Assembly: GCA_036971715.1 (NCBI GenBank)
Contig: JAVHJL010000004.1
Coordinates: forward strand, 3,410,001-3,474,000
Length of the DNA stretch: 64,000 nucleotides
Reading direction: 5' to 3'
From: Arthrobotrys musiformis
Taxonomy: Eukaryota > Ascomycota > Orbiliomycetes > Orbiliales > Orbiliaceae
Position numbers and translations under genes: made by a program. The notes under the pieces are model-generated. The model saw only the letters and a list, made by a program, of their open reading frames with translations, searched no databases and was not told the DNA's origin. How positions within the stretch are numbered: the first letter of the stretch is position 1; every line of letters starts with the position of its first letter. Positions 21,501 through 36,000 of this stretch are shown in pieces.

Positions 21501-24500
21501 GGAGTAATAGTACTTCAAATGCAGTATTTTTCGGTATAACGTATCATCCAGAACGTTTTCCTCGTTTGCAGACTCGAAATTACGGCTTGAAAATCAGTCC
21601 TATGCGCATGGTATTGGTATTGTGATATCCACAGAAGCATTGCAGCTCGGCTCTACTCCCACGAATGAATTGGCTAGGAGCATCGGCCCAAAGGAATAGC
21701 AGGTGCCTTAGCAATATTAATATACTGAGAGGCCAACAGACAAGTATGTGATACGCTATACTTTAGAGACTTAGGTATGTGATATATGTAAGTCTAAACT
21801 CTATTTCGGGTATTGAGCTTCGATATGTGTTGGTCGTGTGGTTTTTGAACCATCATTTGCCTTATGCTTTTGAGGCAGCTATACGCTATCTTCATTGCAG
21901 TGACTTTGGATGCCAATGTGAACCGGAGGATTTTACAGGGTGATAATATACCTATACAGAACAACTCCCATCGAATGCAATGGAACTCACCATGCGTGCT
22001 ATGCATCCATTGAAGTTATCAGTATATCATGAAAACAAAGACCTTTCCTCGCGCCCTCACTTCCCACATGTTCTGTTTCCAAATAAGCCCCAAGATGCAA
22101 CGGTTGCAGTTATCGACTCCCGATTGAAGGCCCAGATTCCTCGCAATCCGGATTAAGAACCCGAACCATTGGCATGGGTACGGATGCTAGTCTAGGATGG
22201 AGCCCGCGCAAGATCACAATTTGGACGGCGCCAGCACTATCTTAGGATTCTATCAGCCAGCAAAGAAAGAAATTCCCTTCGGTATCAGTGCCCTTTTTCT
22301 TCCCTCCCGAGTCTCCATTCCTTCGGACCCATCTACGGACGTTTTCCATTCTCCACACCCCAGGTAAGCTAGCATGGATGAAGTAACCGTCTACCGCATC
22401 TCCTCGCCGTACGGAACCTTGGCCTTTGCGAACAAGCTATCCTTCGTATCGTTAGTGCTGCAAACGCCCAATGGGCACCAGATGACCGCTACGTTTTCGA
22501 TCTTTTTTTTTTTTTTTTTTACCATACAACCAACAGGTTTTGTCCAATCGCCATGGTCTTCCCGATAGACCAGCCTACAGGATTAAACTAGCCTCTACCT
22601 CCCAAGGTGAAATGATACGAGGTCGAGCTCAGTTTGACAAGGGCAACGGCGGCAAAGCTAACAGGATTAATTAATTTCGATCGCGAGATTTCGGTTGGCC
22701 AACTGATGCATATACCCGTGATTCAATCAAGTTATCCTTGTCTTAGCTTGCCCGTCGATGCTAAGATGTGCCCACAGCTCCACAGTTGCAATTGCCTCAA
22801 TCATATCCCGATCCATAATATTGAAGATTCGCCACGTGCACACGATAGCTCCTTCGAAAAGCCAATGGGTTACATAACTTTTGATCGACGAGAACCGAGG
22901 GCCCAGTTCGCGATCTTCCATTCTGCCTGCCCCGTGACCAATGAAAGCTTTTATTTCCCCAACTCCAAAAGAGTTGAGACGTCACGCACAGGGAGATTTG
23001 CAACAAGACAACACCATCTCTCAATCCAATTAAATTATAACCGCTGAGGCTGCCCAGCCAAGCCTCGAGCTCAGGCGCAAGCTCCCCCCACATCGGATAC
23101 CATATCGGTGTACCCCAGACCAAAACGCATGTCATCGAATCGGCTCAGCCTGTCCCATTGAGCAAGCCACTCATATAGCACAAACCTCATGGGGAATAAA
23201 ATGTGCCATGTCGAAGCATATACGACAAGGGTATGCGCAAAAACGGTTTGTTCATAATATTAATTCGAAAAACTGTTGGTCACGCATGTAGACGTCGATG
23301 GCTTGACCCTAGCTAGCTCGAGCGCTCGCTACTCCACATTAAACCCTAGCTCAACCCGAGGATCTTAACCGAAGATACGGCGAAGCCGCAGACGGTTAAG
23401 ATGCCCTCAATGTCTCTCGTTCTGAGCTCTTGGCTTCTCTTAGTGTTTCTCTTAGTGTCTTTCTGGAGATTTTCTTCCCATCCCCACTACCCAGTCCACT
23501 ACTTGAGTATGTTCTGGTGGGTATAAATAATATTATTTATCCAACAGGTACGAAACACCCACCTATGTACATGATTGATGCTGGTCATGACATGATTTTC
23601 GAGACCTTAGGCCTGCCGATTACCAGGGCCTCGGGTATCATGAAGCGATAGCAGTTTGTATAACGTTGGAAAACATGAGGCAATTTTCCAGCTGCCTTGA
23701 GACTTTTGAATCAAAAACCAACATGTGGCTGCGTAGAAAACGATGGTATCTATATCCAACATCCCTCAGCTTCCCGCAGCTGCATGCGCTCAACATTTTG
23801 CCCAAGCTTGAGCCAAAGACGAGACGCTTGAGGAACTAACTCCCAACCCGGAAAACCAATATCCCAATCACTTGCAGATTCTCCCTTTCGTCCCGTAGAC
23901 TAAAGCTAAGTATGTAGCTTTGTAATTTCTCACAAATTCGCCGCCCAAGAGATTCTGGGCCTGCCGTCTTCTGTCCCTACCAATTTAATTACCTTTTGGC
24001 TCTGGGCTGACGGATGTTGTGTCCGAGCGGCATGCGACCTGTCCGAACAGCCGTGTGATGCAGGTTTGGACTCTCCAAGAACTTCGGTCCAATCCAGAGA
24101 TCAGACACAAAGTTCCGACTGCAAAGGAGCATCATAAATGTTTTACCTTCCGATAGCTAGCGATAGGAAAACGCCGCTTGAAGTTCCCTCCGCCACACGC
24201 AAGTATCTATACCACCCGGCAATAACGATGTATTCAATGCCGGCATGCTCCCCATAGTTTCATATAATCTCTTGACGGAATTTCCCACTTGACCCTAGTT
24301 TCCTCTGCTAGCCCCTCACCATGATACACTATCATAATCAAGGACAATGAATTAGTTACCCAAAACTGCCCCAAATTAATATACAGACTTTGGAATCCAA
24401 AATAATCCGGCATCCGCGAAACATGTCAAACTTTAAGCTTCTAGTAACATCTAACCGCTCTGAACCCTCAGGACCCTACACGGGCCGTACAAAGCTTCTA

Positions 24501-26000
24501 AACCGTCCAGAAACAGCCTGTCCCTTAGTATATCAATCCATCTCCATAGATCGGCCTTACGGCTTCGCCAATAACGGCAAATAAAAGGCTGTTAAATGAT
24601 CACCAGGATTCGATCTAGTCGGTCATAGGACGGGCCAACCGTCGGCAAGTGGCCTTTAATTAGAGCTTCCAGTGTTTTGGATATTGCATCATGTGGGCTA
24701 TTTCGGACCTGGTTTCGTATCCACTTCGACGCTATCTATCAGTATACAATTCCATACCATTGGAACTCGCTTTTCGAAAAGTACATGGATACATGGTGAT
24801 TTCGATAAACAATTAAGCTCGGGCTTGAAAGCGTCCTTAATATAACTGTTTTTCCCGAATGACATCTTTATCATGAGCGATATACGTAAACTCGTGCGTC
24901 AAATTGATAATTTCTTCGTTAAGTTATCCACCTAAATCGATCGATCGTGAACCTTCCAATTTGGTGGACGCTTCTTGTAGGCCTCCAAGCCTAACCATGT
25001 TAGTTCAACAGCTTGATACGACATGGCACTATCGATACAACCTCGTCGACGCGTCGACAAGCCCCACACCCACCTCCAATCCATTATTAATCCGGCCTTC
25101 CACCTGAAATATCCAGCAACCTTACTATCGCAAAAGCAGTCTAGTGCGGCCTAGAATCTGGGGAAAACGAGCGAGACGGGGCGAAAACAGACCAGGAATA
25201 TGGTTGGCCAACTAACCGACCCCTCTTGGCTTAACATCCAACCTGTTCAACACCAAAACGGTTCCACCAGGAAATCCACAAGATACATTTTCCTACAAAA
25301 ACAAATGGATAGGAACGCCCACCACACCCGGTGCCTATGTTTCCGAGAAAATCGGTTCTTCAAATAATATTAGAAATCTGTCATCCCTATGTTGGAAGCT
25401 TTGTTAGAATACCAAAGTTTCACCTTTGCGACACTTCGAACTTCTAATATTCAAGCATCGATCGAAAGTTAACACATGCGGATGCACATGTCATACTGTA
25501 CCCAAGAGCTAAGAGAAAAACCCACAGTTGCTAGATGCAGCAAATGCCTGACGTCTCTTTATCCAACATCCCAGCAAATGCATGCATGCCGACAACACCA
25601 TGCCGTCTCTGTTCACCAAAGTTGGAAAGCTTTCAATTCAGCTCACGGGTAAGGCGCACTTTGACAAAAAAAAATATCTTAGGCACCGAGGCGGTGTGAG
25701 CAGCTACAGCCGACGAAGAAGTGATCGATTGTTACGCAGAGGTACCATTATGGCTTCAAGCCGTTTCTTCGAGGCCCCTTTGACTACATCTTTACGAGGA
25801 AACCAGTCGCATGCGTATCGTCCGTACTCTACTCACCCATTAATCTTACGGTACACAACCGATATAATGCTTCTAAAAAGAAGCTAAACCCCCTCCCTAC
25901 ATATGTATGGATACCAGTATACAAAAAAAGCCACGACCGCAAAGTTACCCATGTCCCGCTTTCTTACATACATATTCTCACACATGTGCACATAGGTACC
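18501..26000. other. gene-poor region
   Basis: About 7.5 kb without a recognisable gene. It includes T- and A-runs (19615-19629, 22503-22520) and scattered ORFs below 140 codons. The only one listed separately is the small hydrophobic ORF at 21164-21397. Confidence 0.4.
21164..21397 (+). CDS. possible small single-pass membrane protein (hypothetical)
   Basis: Read from the ATG at 21164, 77 codons: a basic/hydrophilic start (MASSPKDPRALWNGFRRVQ), one long hydrophobic stretch (about residues 25-55) and a charged end (EETRRAPADEDGYTK). A GTAAGT lies directly after the codon for Q19, so the upstream part may instead be a first exon with splicing to an unidentified second exon. No family is recognised. 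It stands alone in a gene-poor stretch and may be spurious. Confidence 0.25.
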   Translation: MASSPKDPRALWNGFRRVQVSLFVQLCRLLATIANILFCLGLAACIFTKSILYKIFRLLGLVEETRRAPADEDGYTK

Positions 26001-29000
26001 TGCAAAACACACTCGATATTTTAATTAATAGTGATGACCAACTATTGCATAAGACGGTATTGAAAACAGCCTGTGCTCGTGCATTTCGCCTTGGAATTAA
26101 CCTTTTTCTTCTTGCCCCTCTCTCTTAGGGCCTTTGAAAGCGAAAGGTGTCCGTGCAGATATTCACCGTTTCCTCTACCTCTCTCCCGTCTCCAACACCG
26201 ATCCTGACGGGTTCAGCTAGACTTGGACCAAAAATACGGTAATTATAGTTGGAGGTGGGGCCAAGTTGCTATACGGGCGGAGCTGTATATCCGAGGTTTG
26301 CAGCTATGTGGATCAAAATTCTTGAAATAACAGGTAAGAGTGGGTCTAGGGTCCCAAAGGGTCTACGGAAGTTCAAAGGTCAGCTGAGATAGATCTTAGT
26401 TTTTTGAGCTAACGTATAACATCAACGAAACCTCGGAAATTGTAAACGGGAGCTTTTGGACGAGCCCATATATTTCCAGATAATGAGCGAGGCAAGAAAT
26501 AAAAAAAAAGTTAAAAGCCATGTGTGCGTAAGGAACGGCACAAGGGTGTGCCAAATGCATTGCGGGGACGTACGTACCAGGTACTCTGCAGATAGTCCAG
26601 TATACTTACAACAAAGTATACCAATTTGGAGATAACTTCGACGAGATGCAGCCGATTGACCTCCTTTGTACAAATTATGGCCTTATGTTGTATATCAATT
26701 GCGCAATCCAATTTTCGCCAAAAGGCTTAGCAATGCGAGGAAATCTCGACCTTGAAGATTCCAAAAAGTCTCAGAACTGATCGTAGATTTCTAAACCTCT
26801 CGCGAAGAATACGTGGGGCCTACATACGTAATGCCCGGCTCACTCCTTCCGAAACCCTCCTTCTTCGATTATAAAACCACAAAAATAACACATCTCGACT
26901 CCGATTATCCATATTACCCTATACGCCAGGAGCAGCCGTATCCAATCCATGATTATAAAACCATCAACCCACGTCAGCTGCATGGCGTGGATGAAACCGC
27001 ATCCGACGGAAACCCACGGAATACCTCAACCAAGGGCTACATAGTTATATGTTAGCGAAGTCTCAAAACCAGGATTTTTAGCTGCCGCCGTTAAACCCGA
27101 TAACAGAGACATACTTTTTTTCGGAAGGAAAAATATCTAATTGGTCATATTCGTTATCGTCGATAAGTACCCGGATAGTATCTCTCGCCAACACGTTGAT
27201 TCTCAAATATGCAACAAAAATGTTTCGGAGCGAGCGAGGATGCGAACGGCTGCATTACAAACCACCAACATTAAGTCCGTCCTTAGTAATTCTTTTAGCA
27301 CGACCGTTTTCTGGCAAGGTTAGTAATTTCATTCGGCTTGTCCGAGATGAAAGCTTGGTTGTGACTACATGGCTTGCAAGCTTGGCTAGGATCTCAAAAT
27401 CAAGATCTTGACAAGATATCAAGATCTCCAGAATTAAAGGCTGCAGCACTGCCCGTAAAGTTCTAGCACCAAGCCACCAAAATCTAAATATCTAGCACAG
27501 CATGTAGTTATAATGTCTATGTCGTGATTTAGATCGAAACAAACTCTCTGCGATCTCGAAATTACTCTGAACAATAGGCTGCCGAAACATCAACCCCTGG
27601 TTACGTAAAACCGTGTGATGTTCCAATCGAGCAGGCGGTCGATCAAGTGTTGGAAGTGTTATAAAGCACTATAGAGCTTAAAAGAAAACAGTTGTATACG
27701 AGCGGCGCTCTATAGATCTATCTCAGAGTATGACATAATATTATAACAACATTTAATTAAATATTTGTTCATCTAAACCCTCATCACTTGAGTTGAATGG
27801 TAACACGGGTAGATCATCGGTGCATCTGTAGCCAACAAGACCAAAGACTAGGTCACCGATTCTAGAGATGAGCCATTATAGGATCAATCAATCGATGAAG
27901 AGGATATCTCTTGAAATGATATACTATTGGTAATTAGGTGGTGAGGATACCGAGTTTCTTATCTAGGGCTAGGTTACTACCTAATGTAGTCCCCGAATTC
28001 AACTATGATGATAAATATGCAAATCATATATATTTTATTTCATAGGTCAATGAATCGTATTCGGGTCCAGATCCCCTCCGCAGGGTCCAGGAATGGAAAT
28101 ATATACGTATACACAGCATGTAAGACCACGTATCGATACATGGGCCCAGGCCCGAACCTTTAAGTGAATCGAGGCTAGTTATCGGTGACAGCCAGGATCA
28201 ATAAACCATGAGATATCGAAAGGAAATTCTGCAGACATTAAAAACGGGTTTAAATGATCTGAAGAATCTGTAGCGGGCTTGAATGTTGTAATATTTACTT
28301 TAGTGTGTATAGTAAGCTGATAACTATATAAATTGATTTGTGGTTTTTACAACATCGTAACCCGGAAGCCTATATCAACCTCTATGGTAATGGTCAAAAT
28401 CTTACATGGACAATACATGGTTTAGCGAAACAGATGCCTAGCTAGAGTATGTGATGGCCACATGGATGTTCAAGTTTTGATAGTATCTAGAGCTATTGGT
28501 ATATATATTATCTATCTCTTTCCCATACCGATGTATTAGCCCTGAATCTGAAAGTAACAGCGCTAGTGCCGATATTTGATTGACTTCCAAACCTTTTATT
28601 ATATATGTATGTCAGCATAATTCGTGTTAGCGATATGTAGGAGTGTATTTCAACTTATATATATAGTGATCTAAGGAAATGATAATACTGTGTATTGATC
28701 GATAGTGGCATTAGATTATTAGTATTGTGGGTAAAGTCTGCTAAATCTGCCCTTGAATTTAAGCAAATCTTTAAACCAAGGTTAAGTTCTACACTGACTA
28801 GTGTTCTACGTATATACACATGAAGTTTGAAATTGATTCCTGATAGCCTACGATAGACTCTCGAGTAATCGCACAACATTCAAACCGGGAACGGTGTGAA
28901 GTGGCGGGTAACCTGCGTACGAGACCGGGAGTAACTCAGATTTGGAGAAAATAGTACTCAAAATAAAACCCAAATTTGGGATCTCTTTGCATTCACATCT

Positions 29001-32000
29001 CGTAATATAGTAAGGCCACCGTGCTATATTATATTGGCATCATATCTTGAATATTCGAATTAATTAAGCTTTGCTATAGCGGACGCATGAATACGCCTCG
29101 ATGGTTTGGATACAGAACAAGTATCAATCTAATATACTAGCTATAGAATTAGTATTGACTTTATATTATATTTAGAGATTATACTACGCCTAGGCCCTTG
29201 CTATTCGGATTTCGCAAACTAGTATCTAGATAAGTGGAGTCTGGGGGTCAATTAAGATAAGTGTATCCAGGGCTTAGGCTATAACCGGCTAGACAGTTAA
29301 TAAGTGATTGCGCAATATACATTATATTGATGTAGTCTATATTAATACGGCAGAAATAATCTTAATTAAGGCCCTTGAGTACTTCAGAGATGTTTAATCT
29401 TGAATAATCTCATACCCACTAGACCGCACAAAGAGTGGCCGAATTCTAAACCTTTCTTCTAACTATGGATAAGTGATTCCTATTCACCTCAGCTGCCCAG
29501 CCTTGCTCATAAACTAAACGCCTAGGTCTGTTAATTCCCCTTCCTTGCGGAACGACTATGTCCCAAATGGCAAACTATCCGCTTCTCTCGCAATGCTTAA
29601 ACTCAAAGGAAAAGTCGCAGCGGCCCAACTTTCAATGCACTCGAACCCCCCGCATGCATATGCATAAAACGGCTCCAGTAGCCTAATCAATCAACCGAAT
29701 CAAATCTGCATCATGCATGCATACGCACCCCAAATCACGATATATCGCTTCAACCATGCAGTTCCCCATCCCGCACCTGCAGATTACAAAGGTCTTAGAA
29801 TCAAGCCGTTATCACGCTTACTCCCCCCTAGTTTCATCGGAGTACTCCATACCTCCCCTACCTCCCCTTCCCAATCTCGATATAGGAGCATCCACGGGAT
29901 CGCTCTCAGTGATACCGAATTCCGTACACCGTCAGTTAAACGAGGCTGAAGACAGGAAAAATCCTGATTTTAATCGGGGCTCGCCAATCTTGCTCCAGTT
30001 TATAGTTGACCAGCATGATATTCAGCCGGTTTTGTCGTTACACGGCAGGCCGGCTGAAGAAGACTTCTCGGACCCTTTCTCCTTCAAAGACAGTCGAGAG
30101 ATGATATACTCAAGGGTATCTTAGACCGATATTGCTGCCGCGTATGTTACAATATGTACGGCTCGGGAAGGTAGTGCCCGTGAAATCTCGAAAATCCCTC
30201 AGGCTGAAGAGTCGGGTCAGACATAAGATCACCTTATTTATTACAAGCCAGGGTTGATACCATCACGTCTTCTCGCGGCGATATCCTATGACTCCACCCG
30301 GGTAGCCGCTCCGAAGCCGAATCACAAGACTACGGCTAAAAAATTCAAAAGAATCACAGGCCGAAAAATCGATGTCTTTCGGGTTTCTCCAATTCCTGGG
30401 TTTGAATAATTCGGTTCCCGCCTTCCGATTCTAAAAACTCCCCGCATCCCGTGGACCGCTCGTCGTACCGAAACGCTAGTTAATACAAACCCACCTTAAA
30501 GAATATATCATACATGCGTATTATCACTGGTAGCATTGTCACACCACACCCATGTTCCAGTCTATAGCTCTCGCTGGTCCACAAATCGCAACACGAACAG
30601 CGCACCAAAAATGCAACAAGGTCATGTCACGATCATGACCAGAAAGTCAGTTGACCTTTATTTTTCTTCTTCCTCATAGCCGATGAACCGTATCTTTCCC
30701 CCGTTCCGCGGGCGTACATTTCTGTCAACCCCTTCCATTGGGAATCCAAAGTCAAAGTGAGTTCCAAGGAACTGGGAGCTCGATGCATAACCCTTGTCCT
30801 CCGGCCAGACGGCAGACGAATTACACAAGCGGCTAAAGGTCGACTACCCCATATTGCATTGTCAGGTTATCACTAAATAATTGTTTATGGAAAATTTCGA
30901 AAATATGGTTTAGGGGTTCCTGAGCTCGTGGAAGTAGCCGAAACTTTGAGTGAGTGGACATAACTTCCTTCCCTTTCTGGCCGGAAATACCCTGAACGCC
31001 CTTGGTTGGCCTTAAAGTTGAGGACGTTTGTGTAACTTGAAACTTCAATGGGACGTCGTCAACATCGGCACACTGGGAGATTCGATATGGCGCCGGCCCA
31101 ATGATTTTTTTCAAAAGACTCGGCGCACGCACCCGTCGGGAACCTGCGATAGATATAACATGCACGTGGACTGTGATTGTGTAGACATGGTACTAACATG
31201 GTAGCTAAATTTATGACCACGGTCGCCGGTCAAATCCAACGTCATTGCTAAATTTCCAACAAGTTCTTTTATTAAACTTTGTAACCTTCTCACATCTTCG
31301 CTAAAGCTAAATATCGGATACTTGAGCGTGCTGAATATAATTCCCCCCCCCCGAAGCCCGACCCTAAAGAACCCGATATCCACAGCCCCGATTGATTGAT
31401 CGACCCCTCGCTATGCCAGCTCAGTGTAACAAAAAACACTCTCTTCCTTTCCCAAAAAGAAAATCCCTGCATGCAAACACCCCAAGAGCCGACTCAAATG
31501 AAGACCGTCCATCTGTCCTTGTGTAACAGAACTATAGGGAAGAACAAAAAAAAAACACCACACTCTGCACCATATTCGACTACCGACTGGTGCCAGCATC
31601 ACCCCAGTCACATAACATCTCACGATAATTCGGATTCGGTTCTGCATTGTTCACATGCCCATTATTTTGCTTTTTACTGTGTACCCCGTCCTGCAAACCT
31701 CAACTCTTGTGCAATCCACTCCATTTCTTTTGTCGAAGGGTTTCCTCGAGGTTACGGGATGCAGTAGCCCGCTTTCCTATTTCAAGAAGATCACCTAAAG
31801 CTATTGTTCTTTGAAGGTTTATTTTTAAGAATTTCCTAAGCAAGTAGCCTCGACATTTACAAGCATAACCTAGATTCGTAAGCTGAGTTTAATACATAGC
31901 AGAAATTGTCGTTATGTGGAATTGCCATCTATCCTTTGAGTAGGCAGCGATGGCCTGGAGGCATCTCGGTTTTCGCGGTTACCAAATAATGGGCGAGGAA

Positions 32001-33000
32001 GTATGTCTTAACTTAGGGGCTTTATTTAGATAATTATATAACAGAAAAATAACAACGTTGTTGTAAAAACCTGGATAGATCATTTTATACGCATAATATC
32101 GAGCTTTAGCGTCAAAAAAGATCGCACTTAGCTTGATAAGCCCAAGAATTATATCTGGATCTCTAATCGGTTTTAGCTGTAGACGCTAGAACGTCACAGA
32201 TACCGCAATTGAAACGATATAAACACCCCAGATCTACCTATATTCCAACTAAAAGAGCATCATTCTCCTGAGGGATTGGTAATTTCGATCAAGGGTCGTC
32301 TCGTATCAAGGGATACTCTACAACCTGCGTCTCCCCCGAACTAGCTCTCGAGGAAGGTCCCACGAACTCGATTAAATTATACGCTCCAAAATGCAACAGT
32401 ACACGAGACAGTCAAATATCTAAAAAGTCTTTTAGCCTCGATACCAGGCGGGAAATTCCTAAAGACTTTTGCATAATAACGAATTCTAGCGCTGCAGCCT
32501 TAACCAATTGCATTTCGTAGCTCAGCGCCGCTGTAACACCAATCATACTATTTATTTTGTCATCTCCAAATGGTCTCGCACTTAGTCTCCAAACACGGAT
32601 ACACAAATATCTAAAGATATCGTTATTTTAAACACATTAATACCGTAATACCCACAAGTTAATCTCAATTGTATTATTATATTAAAGGCTTTTTTAGTGA
32701 ACCTACAATACCCTGAAAAATCTAGATATTGAACAAAATAAAAACCTAACCCTACACCTAGACACCTAACCTAGGCGTTGACACACAAGCCTATAAACTT
32801 CGACTTCCATTCGTTCACAGCCCAACCTTACGTATAACCGCTACCTTGCATTGCATCTTCCTAGCCTACCGATCTCCAACATTACACAAGCTGAACCTGC
32901 AAAATGTAAGCCAGAGACACAACCTCAGACATGCCGGCGAAAGCCATTAAACCAGAACCACCCTAACAGATGTTAATGTTGTATCCACAACGGTACCTCT
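26001..33000. other. AT-rich gene-poor region
   Basis: By eye this is among the most AT- and TpA-rich parts of the window, especially 27.4-29.4 kb and 32.0-32.8 kb, with many TATA and TTAA strings. It may be old repeat DNA eroded by repeat-induced point mutation, but no transposase or reverse-transcriptase motif survives that I can see. A possible split ORF at 30833-31383 (-) is listed separately. The 29757-30124 (+) frame (122 codons) has no family resemblance. Confidence 0.35.
30833..31316 (-). CDS. possible two-exon gene remnant, unknown function
   Basis: Two minus-strand frames, one containing LVGNLAMTLDLTGDRGHKF and the next SLLKKIIGPAPYRISQCA, can be joined in phase by removing about 31190-31142 (GTACCA donor, TATCGCAG acceptor). 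The joined frame runs about 140 codons from near 31316 to a stop at 30833. Composition looks protein-like and not low-complexity. I find no clear start, and a run of ten C at 31343-31352 lies just upstream of the readable part. No family is recognised. It may be a gene relic or chance. Confidence 0.2.
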
Positions 33001-36000
33001 CGAATAATTAAAAGAATTAGCATCCTAAATTATGTTTAGGATACACGATACAACCTTAAACGATCCAGAATACCATTTCCAATTTCCTTCCCTTTCCCAC
33101 CTAAAACCAAAAAAGCACAACCTGGTGTTGCATTTTACACCCCCAACAACATATACTCCCAAGGTGGATCACCTACCGAAGTTTCTATAAACTCCATTGG
33201 TTGGAACAACGAAACTCCCCAATGACAAGCTAGAGTACTCTCCCCACGAGTACACGCTATAAGCGATTGGTCTGTCGTGCAGATAACTTCGCTTCAATGG
33301 GATTTTCCCTTCTTTTTTTTGCCTGAATTGATACGTGGTAAATTGATTGTCGTATCAGCGGTGGCGGGGAGGAGAAAATAACAAATCATGCATGACCGAA
33401 GAAAAAAAATTTATACCTAGAAATTCTAGCACGCAGCCTCGACTGTGTGAATAGTGCAATTGAAAATATCTCGAAATTATGTTTGAAGATGGTATGCTAG
33501 ACTTTCTACCGTGTAGCCCAATATTGCAATTCCATTCATGACATATGCTCCCACCCGTACACCCGTTTCCCGGTACCGCGGAACCCCTTCGACGAGATAG
33601 AGAGACTAGAGTCAGCGGAAAAGCGAGACATGTCACCTAATGCACCTCCAACCGACTTGCTTGATATAATTGGCTCTGGCATTGCTAGTACCCCCTGCCA
33701 ACTGGCCAGACGCATAGTTGTACAAAACGCTCAAAAAAGCTGTATTGGCAAAAAAACAGGTTACTCATGCTCCAATGTGAGCTTCCCGAGGGCTCTCATC
33801 CTTTCTGCTTCATATACACTGGTATTGGAATATACCTAGCTTGAACGGAGTTATGTGCACACGGCGTCGACGAGGGGAATGGCGGCAAGAGTCAAGCTTA
33901 CAGAGTAGCCGACTGGTCTATAACTAAAATATACTAGTATACTCAAATCCGGGGAAGGCAATCAGTCCCATCAGTCCCGTAACGCCAACGATAGGCTTAT
34001 ACCCTCTGACCCGTTCACGCCTTCTTCCTACCCACTCACCCTCCCGGCTGGCCACCCCAATCCCGCCGACTAGCACTCCTATAGGCTTCCTTCCCTCTCC
34101 CAAACCGAAGCCAAAACATTCACCACCCCACAATCCACCAACCCCCCCATCGCCACCAAATTTGACTCTTCATATTTGTCACTCATCATTCCCAGTGATT
34201 CTAGATCCTATCACCACCTACCAGTCATATGACGAGCAAAAGGACCACCCACTCAAATCCTCACCGCCCCACACTGATACGATACCTCTCTCCCTCATCC
34301 GCGTCTTTCCTTCCACCATACATCCCAAAGGATGGGAACAGGGATACCTCCTCTCCGACATTAGAACCCACCAATCTCCCTTCCCGCACTCGCAGCCAGT
34401 AGCTATGTACAGGTACGTACTTCCCAAAACCACCCCCCTCCAGAGTGGGAGACTTCCCTGAGGCGTATAGCCTCATTATCCCCAGCCCTTCGAAACCACC
34501 CCTCTTCCTTCTTCCTTCTTACTCGTTCGCTTCCTCGTGAGCTCGTATGTACCTTCATCCCACGCCGTGCAGCATGCCTTGGTAAACCCTCCATCCCACC
34601 CTACATTCCCAATATAGAAAAAAAGGCAAAAAGGAAATACACGAATATAAACATCCAAAGTCGAAACCCCAAGCACCTTCATGAACTCACCACCACCCCC
34701 CTCCATCGAGGATCCAAAAATCACACGCGATCGATGTAGAAAGTTGCATAGACGTAGGAATGTCAAATATGTACGATATAATCATAAAAAAGTCCAACGG
34801 CATGCCTTGAATTCGTGTCTTCACCGTATTGGCATATGCCCAAATATATATCCCACACTGCTAACAATCGCAAGGCCAGTCCGTCAAATATGTCATTTTG
34901 TCTCAGTATAATGTACTGAATATACTACAATCATACTTCAAAACAAACAGGAGGGGGGAAAAAATCCCCGTGAATGCATCATTGACAGCCGGGCTTGCAT
35001 ATATTATTGCATGAACTGTTATTATACCTCTCGAAAACCAGAGTCACTATACGCTAGAAGATAGTAGGATCAGTTTATCAATATCGATAACGGGGTATCA
35101 GTGAATCATGCACCCAAAGGGGCGGGAATATACACGTCTATCGTATGGTCTAGACATTCCGAACGGGAAGAAAAATAATCAGGCTGGAATATAAATAACG
35201 CATAGAGCATTTAGGATACGAAACCGCCGACGTTATTCCTGCATATGCACTGAGGTATGCCCCGAGAGCCGCCGTACGCGTTCACGCTTGGTAAAATTTA
35301 AAAATAAATAAAAAAATAGAGAAAAAGGATAAGAATAGTAGTGTAGTAGTATAAACAATGGAAGGAAACAGAGAAAGATGAGTAGATAAACGGAGGAGAA
35401 AAGGGAAAATGGGAAACCTGCATAGCCAAAAACAAAGACGAGGTGTGAGTTACAAAGGGAATGGGAAACGAAATTATGATGAACCACGAGGCCGCCCAGT
35501 GTATATGAATACTAAAGCAAAATAAAAAAAAAGCGAATTAAACCTAGTACATAGAATAGTAGCCCTTGCTATGCCCCTCCAATAGAAACTTAAGCGTAGA
35601 AGGAATAAGGATAGCAAAACGATAAAATTTTGAAAGTGATATTTTCCATTTAGTTAGATCCCATACCAAACTTGATGTAGAATGTATGACCTGCTCCATT
35701 TCTCCCCTCTCGAGTGAGATATGAACAATCATCTAATTGTACCAACAGTAAGGTAAGTTTGTGGGAGGAAGCTCAACAAAGAGCTGAAGGGGTAGCATCG
35801 AGCCCAAAACTTGCAAATAACCCCGTATTCCGATTTCTTCTCCGTAGTCGGGTAGTAAAAGTACTAAAGTAATGTTGTTATAATAAGGAAAATAATACAC
35901 AAAGAAAGAAAGGGAAGGGGAAGAGGAAGAATAAGAAAAAGTCAACGTAAGGAAATATCAAAAGGCCACGCTTTGAAAATACCTCCCAGAATCGCAAGAA

